A stretch of DNA of 64,000 nucleotides from Buttiauxella izardii (GTDB lineage: Bacteria; Pseudomonadota; Gammaproteobacteria; Enterobacterales; Enterobacteriaceae). A program made the translations under genes and the position numbers. The notes below the pieces were generated by a model. That model was not told the origin of the DNA. It saw only the letters and a program-made list of their open reading frames with translations, and did no database searches. Where the stretch lies: NCBI RefSeq assembly GCF_003601925.1, contig NZ_QZWH01000006.1, positions 389,908 to 453,907 on the forward strand. The letters are read 5' to 3'. This document shows, piece by piece, positions 49,044 to 59,116 of the stretch (position 1 is its first letter; every line of letters begins with the position of its first letter).

Positions 49044-50399
49044 ATGACACTGTTTACCCCGATGTTGCGCAACTCGCCATTAAGCGAAATTTTTAGCGAT
49101 GAGAACACGTTACAAGGGATGCTGGATTTTGAAGCGGCACTGGCGCGGGCTTGTGCGCTTTGTGGCGTGATCCCTGAGTCGGCGGTTGAAGTGATTTCCG
49201 CCCAGTGTCAGGCCGATAAACTTGATTCGCAGGCACTGGCACAAGCGGCGGCGGGCGCGGGGAATCTGGCCATCCCGCTGGTGAAACAGCTCACCGCCAA
49301 CGTCAAACTCCAGGATGAACAAGCGGCGCGTTATGTTCACTGGGGCGCAACCAGCCAGGACGTGATTGATACCGGCCTGGTTTTACAACTGCGCGAAGCA
49401 TTCTCAGCCACGGAAGACATTCTCGAACCACTGATCGGCGCTTTAACCGAACAAATTCAACAGCATCAGCACAGCGTCATGGCGGGCCGCACCTGGATGC
49501 AGCACGCATTGCCGATTACCTTCGGCCTGAAACTGGCCGGAACGCTCGACGCGCTATTGCGCTGGCAGCAACGCTTAAATGAAATCAAACCGCGTGTTTT
49601 AACGCTGCAATTTGGCGGTGCCGCGGGCACGCTGGCGTCGCTTAAAGAGCAGGGCATTCCGGTGGCGCAGGCGCTGGCAAACGCGCTGGATCTTCATCAA
49701 TCAGACACGCCCTGGCACAGCCAGCGTGACCGATTACTGGAAGCCGCCGCCTGGTTTGCCGGAATGGCGAGCACGCTCGGGAAATTCGCCGGTGACTTTG
49801 CGTTACTGATGCAAACCGAAGTTGCCGAAGTGGGCGAGCCGATTGCCGAAGGGCGCGGCGGTTCCTCGACCATGCCGCACAAACGTAATCCGGTAAGCTG
49901 TGCGGCAATTTTAACGGCGACCAGCCGTATTCCAGGCCTGATGGCAACGATGTACGCCAGCCAAAACCAGCAGCATGAAAGGGCACTTGGCGGCTGGCAG
50001 GCAGAATGGGAAGTGCTGCCGCAACTGATTACGCTGGCTGGCGGCGTGATGCAAACCACGTTGGATTTGCTCAACGGCATGCAGGTCAACAGCGCAAAAA
50101 TGCGCGCCAATCTGGATATCACTCACGGCCTGATTATGGCTGAGTCGGTCACTCTCGCGCTGGCGCAGTTTATTGGCAAGCAACCTGCGCATCACTTAGT
50201 GGAACAGCTTTGCCACCGCGCGCTGGATGAAAACCAGCCGCTTGCGGCATTGCTCGCAGAAAATCCGCAAGTGACTCCTTATCTTTCTTCAAAAGAAATC
50301 GAACATTTGCTCGACCCGCAGCAGGCGCTCGGCAGTAACGATACCTTTATCAGCCAGGTTCTGGCGCGGGCGGCACAACAAACCAGGAGGGTAAAATGA
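49044..50399 (+). CDS. pcaB: 3-carboxy-cis,cis-muconate cycloisomerase
   Basis: Fumarase/aspartase-superfamily enzyme (451 residues) that lactonises 3-carboxy-cis,cis-muconate to 4-carboxymuconolactone. The superfamily signature GGSSTMPHKRNPVSC is near residue 270, with WGATSQDVIDTGLVLQ and GRTWMQHALPITFG upstream. AGGAG precedes the ATG. The stop overlaps the pcaD start by four bases (ATGA). Confidence 0.94.
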   Translation: MTLFTPMLRNSPLSEIFSDENTLQGMLDFEAALARACALCGVIPESAVEVISAQCQADKLDSQALAQAAAGAGNLAIPLVKQLTANVKLQDEQAARYVHWGATSQDVIDTGLVLQLREAFSATEDILEPLIGALTEQIQQHQHSVMAGRTWMQHALPITFGLKLAGTLDALLRWQQRLNEIKPRVLTLQFGGAAGTLASLKEQGIPVAQALANALDLHQSDTPWHSQRDRLLEAAAWFAGMASTLGKFAGDFALLMQTEVAEVGEPIAEGRGGSSTMPHKRNPVSCAAILTATSRIPGLMATMYASQNQQHERALGGWQAEWEVLPQLITLAGGVMQTTLDLLNGMQVNSAKMRANLDITHGLIMAESVTLALAQFIGKQPAHHLVEQLCHRALDENQPLAALLAENPQVTPYLSSKEIEHLLDPQQALGSNDTFISQVLARAAQQTRRVK

Positions 50400-51154
50400 G
50401 CCTTTATTATCAACTGGAAGGGCGAGTCGGCGCACCGGTGGTGGTGTTGTCAAATTCACTCGGCACCACATTTGAAATGTGGCAGCCGCAAATGGCGGCA
50501 CTATTAGAGAACTTCCGCGTGCTGCGTTACGACACCCACGGCCACGGGCGCACCAGCAAAAACGACAAAACAACACTGCCGCAACTGGCGGAAGACGTGA
50601 TCGGCGTGATGGATGACGCAGGCATTAAACAGGCGCATTTCTGCGGGATTTCCATGGGCGGGCTGACGGGTTTGTGGCTGGCTCGATTTGCGCCAGAGCG
50701 TTTTCTTTCCGTCACCGTCGCCAATAGCGCGGCGAAAGTGGGCGAACAAAGCGGCTGGCTGGAACGGGCGCGAAACGTCCGTCAGGACGGCATGGCCGCC
50801 ATCGCCAACAGTGCGCCGCAGCGCTGGTTTACCGAAGATTATGTCAAATACCATCACGCGCAAGTTGATGCCATTTGCGAAACATTAGCGGGCGTTAACG
50901 CCGAAGGTTACGCGGCCTGTTGCGAAGCCTTAGCCGCAGCGGATTTACGCGCAGAAGTTGGCGAGATTTCCCTGCCGATGCAGTTTATTGCCGGTATTCA
51001 CGACCCGGTTTGCAGCGTCGCCGACAGTGAATTTTTGCATCAGCAAGTCCACGGCTCGCATCTCGTCACGCTTGAAGCGTCGCACCTTTCCAACATTGAA
51101 GACGCCCACGGTTTCAATGTGGCGCTGCTTAACTTTATTCAACAGGACGATTGA
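50396..51154 (+). CDS. pcaD: 3-oxoadipate enol-lactonase
   Basis: Alpha/beta hydrolase of 252 residues that opens 3-oxoadipate enol-lactone to 3-oxoadipate. The nucleophile S86 is in CGISMGGLTG, the acid is probably in GIHDPVCSV and the histidine in EASHLSNIE. Separate from pcaC here, whereas several bacteria have a fused PcaL. Coupled to pcaB by the ATGA overlap and followed by pcaC after one base. Confidence 0.94.
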   Translation: MSLYYQLEGRVGAPVVVLSNSLGTTFEMWQPQMAALLENFRVLRYDTHGHGRTSKNDKTTLPQLAEDVIGVMDDAGIKQAHFCGISMGGLTGLWLARFAPERFLSVTVANSAAKVGEQSGWLERARNVRQDGMAAIANSAPQRWFTEDYVKYHHAQVDAICETLAGVNAEGYAACCEALAAADLRAEVGEISLPMQFIAGIHDPVCSVADSEFLHQQVHGSHLVTLEASHLSNIEDAHGFNVALLNFIQQDD

Positions 51155-51155
51155 G

Positions 51156-51542
51156 ATGACGGACGAAGAACATTATCAGCAGGGCATGGAAGTGCGCCGG
51201 GCGGTGCTGGGCGATAAACATGTTGACCGCACGCTGTCGCAACTCACGCCGCTCAACGAAGAATTTCAAAACTTCATCACGCGCTATGCCTGGGGCGATA
51301 TCTGGACGCGCCCCGGCCTGGAGCGCCACACCCGCAGCATGATCACCATCGCGATGTTGATTGCGCTAAACCGTGAAGCCGAGTTGAAAATGCACCTGCG
51401 CGCCGCGTTTAATAACGGCGTGACGCGTGATGAACTTAAAGAGTTGATTATGCATTCGGCGCTGTACTGCGGTTTACCCGCCGCCAACGCCACCATGCAT
51501 CTGGCACAACAAGTGTTTGATGAAATGGATGCTGCGGGTTAA
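51156..51542 (+). CDS. pcaC: 4-carboxymuconolactone decarboxylase
   Basis: Small AhpD-like all-helical enzyme of 128 residues that decarboxylates 4-carboxymuconolactone to 3-oxoadipate enol-lactone. It begins MTDEEHYQQGMEVRRAVLGD; conserved parts are FQNFITRYAWGDIWTRPGLE and ELIMHSALYCGLPAAN. The ATG at 51156 comes directly after the pcaD stop. Last gene of the pcaIJFBDC operon. Confidence 0.94.
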   Translation: MTDEEHYQQGMEVRRAVLGDKHVDRTLSQLTPLNEEFQNFITRYAWGDIWTRPGLERHTRSMITIAMLIALNREAELKMHLRAAFNNGVTRDELKELIMHSALYCGLPAANATMHLAQQVFDEMDAAG

Positions 51543-51547
51543 TCAAT

Positions 51548-51574
51548 GTCGGATGTCGCTAACGCTTATCCGAC
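51548..51574. repeat. REP-like palindrome after pcaC
   Basis: Arms GTCGGATGTCGC and GCTTATCCGAC, followed by CTACG. It sits between the convergent pcaC and pcaQ genes. Confidence 0.75.
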
Positions 51575-51584
51575 CTACGAAAAC

Positions 51585-51605
51585 GGTGGCTAAGCCACCA
51601 TTTTT
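51585..51605 (+). terminator. Intrinsic terminator of the pcaIJFBDC operon
   Basis: Arms GGTGGC and GCCACC around TAA, then A and five T. It overlaps the last base of the convergent pcaQ gene. Confidence 0.65.
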
Positions 51606-52528
51606 CACCCCGGAATCGACTTGCGAATCGACGACAACAAAATTTGCGCTGCAGGTGACAGCGGTGTATCTACCCGCGTTAACACGCCAATTGGCTCGCC
51701 CGCACCTTGCGTGGTCACCGGAAGCGACGTCAACACACCCTGACGCAAATCTTCTTTCACCGCGCCCGACGGCACAAACCACACGTAGTTGTAATCCACG
51801 GTCAACTGGCGCGAAAGCGAGGCCGAAAGCGTTTCGACGCAGGTAGCAGGCATTTTACAACCCTGGCTTGAAAGCAACGTTTCCGCATTCTGGCGTGGGA
51901 TCGTCCCCTTCGGTGACACCACAATCGGCCACTCCATCACACGGCTTAACGTGATGTTTTCATGCAAAAGCGGGTGGCCGGGGCGCACCACCAGCTTTAA
52001 AGATTCGAGGAATAACAGCTCATAATTCAACCCGGTCATCAATTCCGGGTCAGACATGCGCCCAATGCCTAAATCCAGCTCGCCGGATTTCAAACCCGAC
52101 AGCAGCATAGTGTTATTCATGGTCGCCACTTGCAGCGTTACATCACTTTGTTGCTTATGAAACTGGCCGATCACTTTGGGCAAAATCCCCAACGCCGCCG
52201 TTGGCAGCGCGCCGACGCGAACCACCGTGGTATTTTGTCCATCTTTCTGATTCAGCGATTGCCCGGCGTGGTTAAGCGCATCAAGCACTTTTACTGCGTG
52301 CGTCAGAAATTGCTCGCCCATGAGCGTCATCTGTGCGCCTAGCCGCCCACGCTCAAACAAACGCGTGCCGGTAAGTTGCTCAAGCTCGTTGAGTGTTTTT
52401 GACAGTGCAGGCTGGCTTAGATTAAGAGTTTCAGCCGCGCGCCCCAGCGTTCCCTGTTGAGCGACAGCTACGAAAGTATGAAGATGGCGCAAGCGAATGC
52501 GCTGACTGAACAAACCGTTTTTTTCCAT
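51605..52528 (-). CDS. pcaQ: PcaQ, LysR-family regulator of protocatechuate genes
   Basis: LysR-type regulator of 307 residues with the N-terminal helix-turn-helix (HLHTFVAVAQQGTLGRAAETLNLSQPALSKTLNELE, about 15-50) and an effector domain that contains VRVGALPTAALGILP. PcaQ activates protocatechuate genes in response to beta-carboxy-muconate in rhizobia. It follows pcaG on the minus strand, 169 bp away. Together with PcaR it gives the locus two regulators of different families, probably responding to different intermediates. Confidence 0.86.
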   Translation of the reverse strand: MEKNGLFSQRIRLRHLHTFVAVAQQGTLGRAAETLNLSQPALSKTLNELEQLTGTRLFERGRLGAQMTLMGEQFLTHAVKVLDALNHAGQSLNQKDGQNTTVVRVGALPTAALGILPKVIGQFHKQQSDVTLQVATMNNTMLLSGLKSGELDLGIGRMSDPELMTGLNYELLFLESLKLVVRPGHPLLHENITLSRVMEWPIVVSPKGTIPRQNAETLLSSQGCKMPATCVETLSASLSRQLTVDYNYVWFVPSGAVKEDLRQGVLTSLPVTTQGAGEPIGVLTRVDTPLSPAAQILLSSIRKSIPG

Positions 52529-52655
52529 AACCTGATGTTAAAAACAGACTCGTCCGGCTGACAAGATAAGTTGTTTAATTTTGATAACTTGCTAGCAAAA
52601 TTTCATTAACAATTGATTTGTTTTTATAACAAAGGGTGAGGGTAATGAACGGTAA

Positions 52656-52688
52656 GGTGGATAAGCGCACGCGTCATCCACCTTTTTT
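52656..52688. repeat. REP-like palindrome between pcaQ and pcaG
   Basis: Arms GGTGGATAAGCGC and GCGTCATCCACC, followed on the plus strand by six T (52683-52688). It lies downstream of pcaG and upstream of pcaQ; on the minus strand no U-tract follows the stem. Confidence 0.75.
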
Positions 52689-52697
52689 CATCTGAGC

Positions 52698-53317
52698 TTA
52701 CACGTCAAAAAACACCGTTTCCTTTTCACCCTGCAGATATATATCGAAGGTATAAACCACCTCAGAGCCGCGCTGCTCGCGCTTACCCATCAAGGTATTG
52801 CGACGTACTTCCCATTCAATCAGATTCAACACCGGGTCAGTTTCGTTCGCCGCTTGCTCGTCGGAAAAATACATCCGCGTATTCAGGCCAATGTTAATCC
52901 CGCGCGCCACAATCCACAGGTTGAGATGCGGAGCCATTAATCGCCCGTCGCGCCCGACAACCGCACCGGGTTTGATGGTGTCAAAACGCCACACGCCGCT
53001 GTCGAAATCTGAACATGTGCGCCCCCAGCCCCGGAAATCGTCATCCAGTTTTTTATCCGTTTGCTGGTCGGCAGGGTGGTTGTAACGCCCGGCGGCATTG
53101 GCTTGCCACACTTCCAGTAATACGTCGCGCACTGGCGTGCCGGAGCCATCAAACACCCGGCCTTCAACGGCAATCCGCTCGCCCTGAGTGTGGGAGTTTG
53201 TCAGCACATGACTAAAGTTCTTCTCGAAAATATTAAACCCGGCGGCTTGCGGCGCGAGGCCAATATGCACATACGGGCCAGCGGTTTGCGAGGCGGTTTC
53301 AGATAAGTAATTTTTCA

Positions 53318-53318
<1 letters not shown>
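52698..53318 (-). CDS. pcaG: Protocatechuate 3,4-dioxygenase alpha subunit
   Basis: Alpha subunit (206 residues) of the intradiol ring-cleaving dioxygenase. It has the intradiol beta-sandwich (GTPVRDVLLEVWQANAAGRYNHPAD, DGRLMAPHLNLWIVARGINIGLNTRMYF) and lacks the iron ligands held by the beta subunit. ATG at 53318 overlaps the pcaH stop codon (TGATG); a GTG one codon earlier is possible. Confidence 0.95.
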
Positions 53319-54112
<794 letters not shown>

Positions 54113-54300
54113 TCAGTTAATAACTTGTTAAATTAAAGTGAATTTAAGCGTGGTTTTGCATAGCGTTTAGTTATGAAATGGCGAGGTAGCATTACTTCTT
54201 TTATGTGGTTGTAGGGTCGATCACAAAACGAAAATTCTTCCGCCAAAACCTTCCCGCGGCATTCTACGCTTTCAGCAATATTCACTGGAGATACGACATC

Positions 54301-55644
54301 ATGGCGAACAACATCACGGCTGATGATATTCGGGAAAAATTTTCGCACGCAATGTCGGCGATGTACCAGCAAGAGGTGCCGCAGTACGGCACCTTGTTAG
54401 AGTTAGTGGCTGATGTGAATCTGGCGGTGTTAGAAAGCAGCCCTGATTTACAACAGCAGCTAGAAAATGCCGACGAACTGGCGCGTTTAAATGTCGAACG
54501 CCACGGCGCAATTCGGGTAGGTAAAGCGGAAGAACTGGCGACATTGCGCCGCGTGTTTGCGGTGATGGGCATGGTGCCGGTGGGCTATTACGATCTTTCG
54601 CAAGCGGGCGTTCCGGTGCATTCCACCGCGTTCCGTCCGATTGACGATGCCGCGCTGGCGCGTAACCCGTTCCGCATTTTCACCTCACTGCTGCGCTTAG
54701 AGCTGATTGACGACGAAGAGTTACGGAAAACCGCTGCGGCGATTCTCGCAGAACGTGACATTTTCACGCCGCGTTGCCGGGCATTGCTCGATGTTTACGA
54801 TGAACAGGGCGGATTTAACGAAGCGCAAGCCGACGAGTTTGTCACGCAGGCGCTGGAAACCTTCCGCTGGCACAGCCACGCCACGGTGGATGCGCAGACT
54901 TACCAGGCGTTCCACCAGCAGCACCGCCTGATTGCCGATGTGGTCTGTTTCCGGGGTTGCCACATCAACCATCTGACGCCGCGCACGCTGGATATTGACC
55001 GCGTACAAGCGTTAATGCCGGAATATGGCATTGCGCCAAAAGCGATTATTGAAGGCCCACCACGACGCACGTTCCCGATTTTGCTGCGCCAGACCAGTTT
55101 TAAAGCGCTGGAAGAACCGATTATTTTTGCTGGCGTCCATCACGGCACGCACACCGCACGCTTTGGGGAAATCGAGCAGCGCGGCGTGGCGTTAACCCCG
55201 AAAGGGCGCGCTTTATATGATGAATTGCTCAACGAAGCGGGCAGCGGGCAAGATAACTTCAGCCATCAGCAGCATTTGCAGGAAATTTTCAGCCGCCTGC
55301 CCGATAGCGAAACGCTGATGCGCTGCCAGGATCTGGCCTATTTTCGTTACCGTTTAACACCGGTTGGCGAAATGCATCGCCAGGCGATTAAACCGGGCGA
55401 TGACCCGCAACCGCTGATCGAGCGTGGATGGCTGGTGGCACAACCGATTATTTATGAAGATTTCCTGCCGGTGAGTGCGGCGGGGATTTTCCAGTCGAAT
55501 TTAGGTAGCGAAGGCGGGGCGCGCAGCCACGGTCATTCCAGCCGCACCGCGTTTGAAGAAGCGCTCGGCGCGCCGGTGGCCGATGAATTTGAGTTGTATC
55601 AGCAGGCGTCGGATCGCAGTAAAAAACGCTGCGGGTTGATGTAA
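54301..55644 (+). CDS. ydcJ: YdcJ/HglS, DUF1338 2-oxoadipate dioxygenase/decarboxylase
   Basis: DUF1338 (VOC superfamily) metalloenzyme of 447 residues, the same length as E. coli YdcJ. Pseudomonas HglS of this family converts 2-oxoadipate to D-2-hydroxyglutarate in lysine breakdown. Candidate metal ligands are a His in AGVPVHSTAFRP, His in CFRGCHINHLTPR and Glu in RFGEIEQRG. It begins MANNITADDIREKFSHAMSAMYQQEVPQYG. ATG at 54301 is chosen by homology; the frame stays open to 54205. It is divergent from pcaH. A GC-rich hairpin (GGGCCGCA-TTAT-TGCGGCCC) follows the stop without a U-tract. Confidence 0.92.
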   Translation: MANNITADDIREKFSHAMSAMYQQEVPQYGTLLELVADVNLAVLESSPDLQQQLENADELARLNVERHGAIRVGKAEELATLRRVFAVMGMVPVGYYDLSQAGVPVHSTAFRPIDDAALARNPFRIFTSLLRLELIDDEELRKTAAAILAERDIFTPRCRALLDVYDEQGGFNEAQADEFVTQALETFRWHSHATVDAQTYQAFHQQHRLIADVVCFRGCHINHLTPRTLDIDRVQALMPEYGIAPKAIIEGPPRRTFPILLRQTSFKALEEPIIFAGVHHGTHTARFGEIEQRGVALTPKGRALYDELLNEAGSGQDNFSHQQHLQEIFSRLPDSETLMRCQDLAYFRYRLTPVGEMHRQAIKPGDDPQPLIERGWLVAQPIIYEDFLPVSAAGIFQSNLGSEGGARSHGHSSRTAFEEALGAPVADEFELYQQASDRSKKRCGLM

Positions 55645-55659
55645 TAAAGGGCCGCATTA

Positions 55660-55907
55660 TTGCGGCCCACAATTAACGGTTTTTGTCGGATGACGCTGGC
55701 GCTTATCCGACCTACCACTGCCATTCCACCGTCACTTCATATTGCGGCCCACAAATTATAAACAACGGTAAATTAATGGTTTTTGTCGGATGACGCTGGC
55801 GCTTATCCGACCTACCACTGACATTCCACCGTGCGGCCCAAAAATTATAAATAACGGTAAATTAACGGTTTTTGTAGGGTGTATAAGCCGCAGGCGTCAT
55901 CCACCAT
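55660..55907. repeat. Three imperfect direct repeats (~80-90 bp), each with a REP-like palindrome
   Basis: The 263-bp gap between ydcJ and afuC is almost wholly repetitive. Units begin at 55660, 55741 and 55831 with TTGCGGCCCA or TGCGGCCCA, continue through an AT-rich stretch ending AACGGTTTTTGT (ATGGTTTTTGT in unit two), and then a palindrome. Units one and two share GTCGGATGACGCTGGCGC and TTATCCGACCTACCACTG/CATTCCACCG; unit three switches to the GTAGGGTG...GCGTCATCCACC type. No gene is present. Confidence 0.85.
55718..55749. repeat. 32-bp exact copy of afuC coding sequence in the intergenic repeat
   Basis: Bases 55718-55749 are identical and in the same orientation to 56023-56054 inside afuC, 305 bp away. 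In unit two of the direct repeats the same segment recurs with an 11-base deletion and one change. Within afuC it encodes part of [12 protein letters not shown]. Confidence 0.9.
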
Positions 55908-56957
55908 TTACGCCGCGTCAGCCAGAATAAACATGCCGTACGGATGGATCTCGAGGTAGTAATTATCCCCCACGTCAGGCTGCAAACGCGTGGCATTCAC
56001 CTGCAACAACAGCGCCTGACCATGCCATTCCACCGTCACTTCATATTGCGGCCCCATATACGCCACATGGCGCACCACGCAGCGCTGGCTTTCTTCGCCA
56101 TGTTCGCTCAGCGTGATGGCTTCCGGGCGCACGCCAACCGTGCCTTCCGCTTGCGTAATAGTGAGCTGAGGCGGACGCGGTAAACGATAACCGTGGATCT
56201 CGACAAAATCGCTGCCAAAGCGCGCCGGGAAGACGTTTGCATCCCCCATAAAGCTCGCCATAAATCGCGATGCAGGCTGGCGATACAGCGTTTGCGGGCT
56301 GCCAATCTGCATGATTTCGCCTTTGTTCATCACCAGCACGGTATCGGAAACGGCAAACGCCTCGCTCTGGTCGTGGGTGACGTACAGCGATGTGATGTTG
56401 AACTGCTTTTGCAGTTCGCGGATTTTGTCGCGCATACTGCGGCGCAGGTTGGCGTCGAGGTTACTCAGTGGTTCATCAAACAGCAGTACTTTCGGCTTGA
56501 GGATTAGCGCCCGCGCCAGCGCCACACGCTGCTGCTGGCCACCAGAAATCTGGTCAACAAAACGGTCTTCGAATCCATCTAAATCGACCATTGCCAGCGC
56601 TTCTTTGACGCGTGTTTTAATTTCTGCGCGCGGTGTGCCGAGCATTTTCAACCCGTAACCGACGTTATCTCCCAGCGACATATGCGGGAACAGGGCGTAG
56701 GACTGGAACACCATGCAGATATCGCGCTGCTGAATGGAACGGTGGGTCACATCTTCGCCATCAATAAAAATCTGCCCTTCAGTGGGTTTCTCAAGCCCGG
56801 CCACCAGGCGTAAAACGGTGGTTTTGCCGCAGCCGGAAGGGCCAAGCAACGTCACCATTTCGCCTTTCGGGATCGCCAAATTAATGCCTTCAATGACGGT
56901 GTTATTGCCAAACCGTTTCGTGACATTGCGCAGTTCTACAAAATGAGGTTGTGTCAT
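55908..56957 (-). CDS. afuC: AfuC-like ABC importer ATPase (sugar-phosphate family)
   Basis: ATP-binding subunit of 349 residues. Walker [10 protein letters not shown] (about 39-47), Q-loop [15 protein letters not shown], signature [14 protein letters not shown], Walker [15 protein letters not shown] and switch His in YVTHDQSEA are followed by a C-terminal TOBE domain. It resembles both ferric-ion (FbpC) and AfuC ATPases; the neighbouring binding protein favours hexose phosphates. Last gene of the six-gene minus-strand operon, 14 bp after afuB. A 32-bp piece of its 3' region is duplicated in the intergenic region beyond its stop. Confidence 0.9.
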   Translation of the reverse strand: MTQPHFVELRNVTKRFGNNTVIEGINLAIPKGEMVTLLGPSGCGKTTVLRLVAGLEKPTEGQIFIDGEDVTHRSIQQRDICMVFQSYALFPHMSLGDNVGYGLKMLGTPRAEIKTRVKEALAMVDLDGFEDRFVDQISGGQQQRVALARALILKPKVLLFDEPLSNLDANLRRSMRDKIRELQKQFNITSLYVTHDQSEAFAVSDTVLVMNKGEIMQIGSPQTLYRQPASRFMASFMGDANVFPARFGSDFVEIHGYRLPRPPQLTITQAEGTVGVRPEAITLSEHGEESQRCVVRHVAYMGPQYEVTVEWHGQALLLQVNATRLQPDVGDNYYLEIHPYGMFILADAA

Positions 56958-56971
56958 GTTTTACTCCGTCA

Positions 56972-59050
56972 TCACACGCTGGTTTTGGCTTTTGAACGCG
57001 AGATACGCGCTTCACCAATCAGCCAGTCAAAAATGAAAATAATGGTCAACATCACGACGATAAGAATCGAACCGTAGGCAATCGCCACGCCGTATTCGCC
57101 ATCTTCCACGCGATTCAAAATGTAGGCGGTTGCCACTCGCGTATCCGGCGTGACGAGGAACACAATCGCACTCACCGTGGTAATCGCACGCACAAAGCTG
57201 TAAATCAGCGCCGAAAGAATAGCTGGGCGCAGCAGCGGCAGCAGAATGTTGATAATGGTGCGCATCGAACCGGCACGCAGACTCAGCGACGCTTCATCCA
57301 GCGATTTGTCGATTTGCCCAAGCCCGGCAATCCCGGCGCGAATGCCCACCGGAACGTTACGCATCACCATCGACATAATCACAATCGCCGCCGTTCCGGT
57401 CAGGTAAACCGGGGCGCTGTTAAACGCCAGGATGTAGGACACGCCCGCCACGGTGCCCGGAACCGCAAAGCACAACATGGTGGTGAACTCGATGGTCTTT
57501 TTGCCACGGAACTGCTGGCGCACTACAACCCAGGCAATTAACAGGCCGAAGAAAGCGGTGATCGGGGCGGCAATTCCGGCGTACAGCAAGGTATCAAGCA
57601 GAGAAGGCCACGCGCCGTCGCTCATGCCCTGGCCGAACAGTTTGATGAAGTTATCGAACGTCAGCGTGTAATCCACGCCCCAGTTGACCGTAAAGCTGCC
57701 GTAGAAAATGCTGCCGTATAACAAGGCGTTAAAGGCAATCCACACGGCTAATAATGCGACAACTCCCCACACCAGCGTAACGGGCAGCGGCTGCACATCG
57801 CCACGGTTGGATTTACCGGAAACCGTGACGTAAGAGCGTTTGCCAATCCACATGTACTGAATGCAGAACACCAACAGGGAGAACACCAACAGGAATGCGC
57901 CGAGCGTACTGGCGGCCTGATAATCAAGCTGCGAGCCGGTGATGTAGAAGTAGATTTGCGTGGCGAGCACGTCGAAGTTGCCGCCCAAAACCAGCGGGTT
58001 ACTGAAGTCTGCCAGCGATTGCACAATCACAATCAGGAAGGCGTTCGCCAGCGCGGGTTTGAGCAGCGGCAAAAACACCCCTTTGAAGGTTTTCCAGCGC
58101 GTGGCGCGCAGGGTGTAGGAGGCTTCTTCCAGCGACGGGTGAATAGTTTTAATCGCGCCATCTAGGATCATAAAGGCCATCGGTGTGAAGGCCAGAACCT
58201 GCGCCAGCCAGATGCCGGTAAAACCGTACAGCCAGTTGGTGTTGGTCAGCCCAAACCAGTCCACCATTAATTCGGTCACATAACCTGAGCGGCCCATCAT
58301 CAGCGTGACGCCAAGGCCGACGACAAACGGCGGCGTCACAATCGGCAGAATCGAGAAAATACGCCCGATAATGGCGCTGCGTTTGGCAATGCGCGTGGTG
58401 TAAATCGCCAGCACCAGACCGAAGAAAGTACAGCCAATGCCCACTGCAATCGACAGCGCGATGGAGTTGATGATCACCTGAATAATATGCGCCTGGCTCA
58501 GTACAGTCATAAACGCCAGCGGGGCAAATTCCCCGGCATCATTGGTAAACATCGGAATGAAAATAGCGACGCTCGGCCAGACGATAAACACGCCAATCAG
58601 CGCCACAATCGTCACCAGCGAACCGATTACAAAGCTGTCGCCGCCGAGCCATTCGAGGCGGGTCAGGGCGAGAGTGATCACCATGCCGAGGGCGATAAAT
58701 AGCACGATGGTGGCGTAGCCCATGCCGCGTTCGGTCACGGTGGCGCTGATCACCACAAACGCCATGCAGAACAACGCCCAACCGGCATCAAAATAGTGGC
58801 GTTGGCGCTTTTCTGGCCCGAGTTCGTTGAACGGGCGCAGCAGTAACAGCGACGGCAAAACGTACCACAACAGGCTGATATTAATGCCCGACCAGCTATA
58901 AGCGTCGAGCAGTTCATCGCCGGTCGATTCAAACAGGCCGTAATCCAGGCTCCAGCTTGGCAGCAGGGCGAAAGCTAGCCAGCAAAGCGCCACCCACCAG
59001 AGAATAGCGTCCCGCTTTCGCGGCGTACGCAAAAGTAAAGTTTCAGACAT
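56972..59050 (-). CDS. afuB: AfuB-like ABC permease, fused double-domain
   Basis: Integral membrane permease of 692 residues made of two homologous halves, so a single protein replaces the usual permease pair. Two EAA-type loops are visible: EEASYTLRATRWKTFKGVFLP and DEASLSLRAGSMRTIINILLP. About twelve to fourteen helices. ATG at 59050 has GAGG 5 nt upstream; an in-frame TTG at 59068 is less likely. It is separated from afuA by 66 bp that hold a hairpin. Confidence 0.88.
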   Translation of the reverse strand: MSETLLLRTPRKRDAILWWVALCWLAFALLPSWSLDYGLFESTGDELLDAYSWSGINISLLWYVLPSLLLLRPFNELGPEKRQRHYFDAGWALFCMAFVVISATVTERGMGYATIVLFIALGMVITLALTRLEWLGGDSFVIGSLVTIVALIGVFIVWPSVAIFIPMFTNDAGEFAPLAFMTVLSQAHIIQVIINSIALSIAVGIGCTFFGLVLAIYTTRIAKRSAIIGRIFSILPIVTPPFVVGLGVTLMMGRSGYVTELMVDWFGLTNTNWLYGFTGIWLAQVLAFTPMAFMILDGAIKTIHPSLEEASYTLRATRWKTFKGVFLPLLKPALANAFLIVIVQSLADFSNPLVLGGNFDVLATQIYFYITGSQLDYQAASTLGAFLLVFSLLVFCIQYMWIGKRSYVTVSGKSNRGDVQPLPVTLVWGVVALLAVWIAFNALLYGSIFYGSFTVNWGVDYTLTFDNFIKLFGQGMSDGAWPSLLDTLLYAGIAAPITAFFGLLIAWVVVRQQFRGKKTIEFTTMLCFAVPGTVAGVSYILAFNSAPVYLTGTAAIVIMSMVMRNVPVGIRAGIAGLGQIDKSLDEASLSLRAGSMRTIINILLPLLRPAILSALIYSFVRAITTVSAIVFLVTPDTRVATAYILNRVEDGEYGVAIAYGSILIVVMLTIIFIFDWLIGEARISRSKAKTSV

Positions 59051-59083
59051 AAGTGCCTCATCGGCCAAAAGAAAAAGAGGGAA

Positions 59084-59109
59084 GCAGGTGACATGACGCT
59101 GTCACCTGC
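59084..59109 (-). terminator. Hairpin between afuA and afuB (attenuator or mRNA stabiliser)
   Basis: Ten-base arms GCAGGTGACA and TGTCACCTGC around TGACGC, followed on the minus strand by TTCCCTCTTTTTCTTTT. Such elements after the binding-protein gene commonly raise its level relative to the permease. Confidence 0.6.
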
Positions 59110-59116
59110 GAATGGG

